Origin: Candidatus Peregrinibacteria bacterium CG_4_10_14_0_2_um_filter_43_11
GTDB lineage: Bacteria; Patescibacteriota; Gracilibacteria; UM-FILTER-43-11
Assembly (NCBI GenBank): GCA_002792495.1
Contig: PFOK01000010.1
Coordinates: 1-5,217 of the forward strand
Reading direction: 5' to 3'
Length of the DNA: 5,217 nt
Under the pieces are notes generated by a model that had not been told where the DNA came from, made no database searches, and saw nothing but the letters and a program-made list of their open reading frames with translations. Position numbers and translations under genes: made by a program. Shown piece by piece: positions 4,608-5,217 of this stretch (positions are counted from its first letter, which is position 1; every line of letters begins with the position of its first letter).

Positions 4608-5057
4608 TCAATGCAATTGGGGGCTGGTATCATCGCTATGAGCAGACATTTCACGTGGTGAAAAAAGCATTTGTCTTTCTAGGTTTGTTATGGCTAAAAC
4701 GTGTTCTCTGCGTAGTGCAAATGGCATTTTATTTTGAGTCACTCGTGTTTCGCCCACAACATAAAATTGAATGGCGCCCGATTCATGACAATGAAACGCG
4801 CCCTGGGGGAGTATTATTTTTTGCTGATCATCCCCTATCGCCTCCATCGTTAGTGGTGGATAGCCATATTTTGTGCATTCTTCTCTGAAGGTATTCGCGA
4901 TTTCTTGGGTAACATAAACTTCAATTCCACGAGTGTTTTTCAAAGCCTCTCGTAAACCGTTTCGCCCACGATCAATCCAATGGCGAATCGTGTCTTTGGT
5001 TACCTCTATGCCTATATTGACTGCTGCCGAAAGGAGTGATTTTGAGGAAGGTAGCAT
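4608..5057 (-). CDS. Hypothetical protein, 149 aa, possible N-terminal helix-turn-helix
   Basis: I cannot assign this protein to a family. It starts at ATG 5057-5055 (MLPSSKSLLSAAVNIGIEVT) and ends at TGA 4610-4608. Residues about 11-31, with EVTKDTIRHWIDRG (18-31), look like the recognition-helix region of MerR or excisionase-like winged helix-turn-helix domains (typical form: vskdTirrWi..Gr). VYVTQEIANTFREE (48-61) would fit the strand and helix after the wing. This reading rests on pattern alone. The C-terminal half is mixed strand and helix with FHCHESGAIQFYVVG (88-102), possibly a small beta domain; the His/Cys cluster could bind metal but is unproven. There is no signal peptide or membrane segment. 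It is the first gene of a likely two-gene unit with the 83-aa protein. If it does bind DNA, it could control its own promoter or the neighbouring cluster. Confidence 0.72.
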   Translation of the reverse strand: MLPSSKSLLSAAVNIGIEVTKDTIRHWIDRGRNGLREALKNTRGIEVYVTQEIANTFREECTKYGYPPLTMEAIGDDQQKIILPQGAFHCHESGAIQFYVVGETRVTQNKMPFALRREHVLAITNLERQMLFSPREMSAHSDDTSPQLH

Positions 5058-5074
5058 AAAAATAAAATTGATAG

Positions 5075-5108
5075 ATTATATTTTGTATCCTTTTTGTTTT
5101 ATTGTCAA
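5075..5108 (-). promoter_or_regulatory. Candidate promoter for the 149-aa / 83-aa pair
   Basis: On the minus strand there is a perfect TTGACA (5108-5103) and a perfect TATAAT (5080-5075), but 22 bp apart, longer than the usual 17. With 17-bp spacing the -10 would be CAAAAT (5085-5080), four of six matches. Either choice gives a short leader before the ATG at 5057. The boxes are real; which pair is used is unclear. Confidence 0.45.
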
Positions 5109-5217
5109 TTTTTTGTTTGACCCAATACTAGTGTCCCAAGAAAGTTAGAAGAGTTGGAGTTGTGGGTCTGCTCGGGAGCGCAAGCGATGAAGGGTTTTTG
5201 GAGTGAGAGAAAGAAGG

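Noticed and set aside
5127..5217. Possible insertion-sequence end (TAGTGTCCCAAGAAAGTTAG) with a frame open to the window edge from about 5187
   Set aside because: The TGTCCCAA start loosely resembles some IS3-type ends, but no partner inverted repeat or transposase motif is visible, and the open frame is too short to judge.
1..5217. CRISPR array, tRNA, rRNA, integron attC sites
   Set aside because: No regularly spaced identical repeats with unique spacers, no cloverleaf or rRNA-like segments, and no convincing attC pairs were seen.

Overview
This window is a bacterial, moderately AT-rich stretch. It has two recognisable plus-strand genes, a family 2 glycosyltransferase and a lipoprotein solute-binding protein, set among short minus-strand genes that I cannot assign to a family. 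TAA, TAG and TGA all end credible reading frames, so no stop codon looks reassigned. Most starts lack a Shine-Dalgarno sequence. The noncoding DNA carries short dispersed repeats of the kind seen in many candidate-phylum (CPR-like) and other environmental genomes. A CPR-type bacterium such as a Peregrinibacteria relative is a reasonable guess, but nothing here proves it.

Layout. Positions 1-259 hold an edge-truncated minus-strand gene whose 3' end runs into a repeat. Positions 307-1161 hold a GT2 glycosyltransferase with a perfect 38-bp palindrome inside its coding sequence (431-468). Positions 1151-2607 hold a minus-strand cluster of three small orphan genes, read right to left: a 166-codon frame, a 92-codon gene and a 123-codon gene. 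The 166-codon frame looks truncated. Removing one base from a C4 run (2123-2126) and one from an A6 run (2012-2017) would extend it to a continuous 236-aa protein ending 11 nt before the 92-aa gene.

The hub of the window is 2614-2923. Two back-to-back promoters, both close to the sigma-70 consensus, have their -35 boxes 7 bp apart. One drives the orphan cluster leftward and the other drives the solute-binding lipoprotein gene (2924-4393) rightward. The leftward leader has nested dyads and a 15-bp tandem repeat, while the rightward leader contains a degenerate dispersed repeat. To the right is a second leftward pair, a 149-aa protein with a possible helix-turn-helix start (4608-5057) followed by an 83-aa protein (4332-4580). 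The tail of the 83-aa gene overlaps the lipoprotein gene antisense by 62 bp.

How the genes work together is mostly unknown. The glycosyltransferase and the lipoprotein point to cell-surface glycan synthesis and substrate uptake. The minus-strand genes look like an accessory block. The 123-aa protein and the N-terminal part of the frameshifted protein share a spaced residue pattern suggesting distant paralogy. The most unusual observations are the in-frame palindrome, the two-indel gene and the divergent promoter hub.
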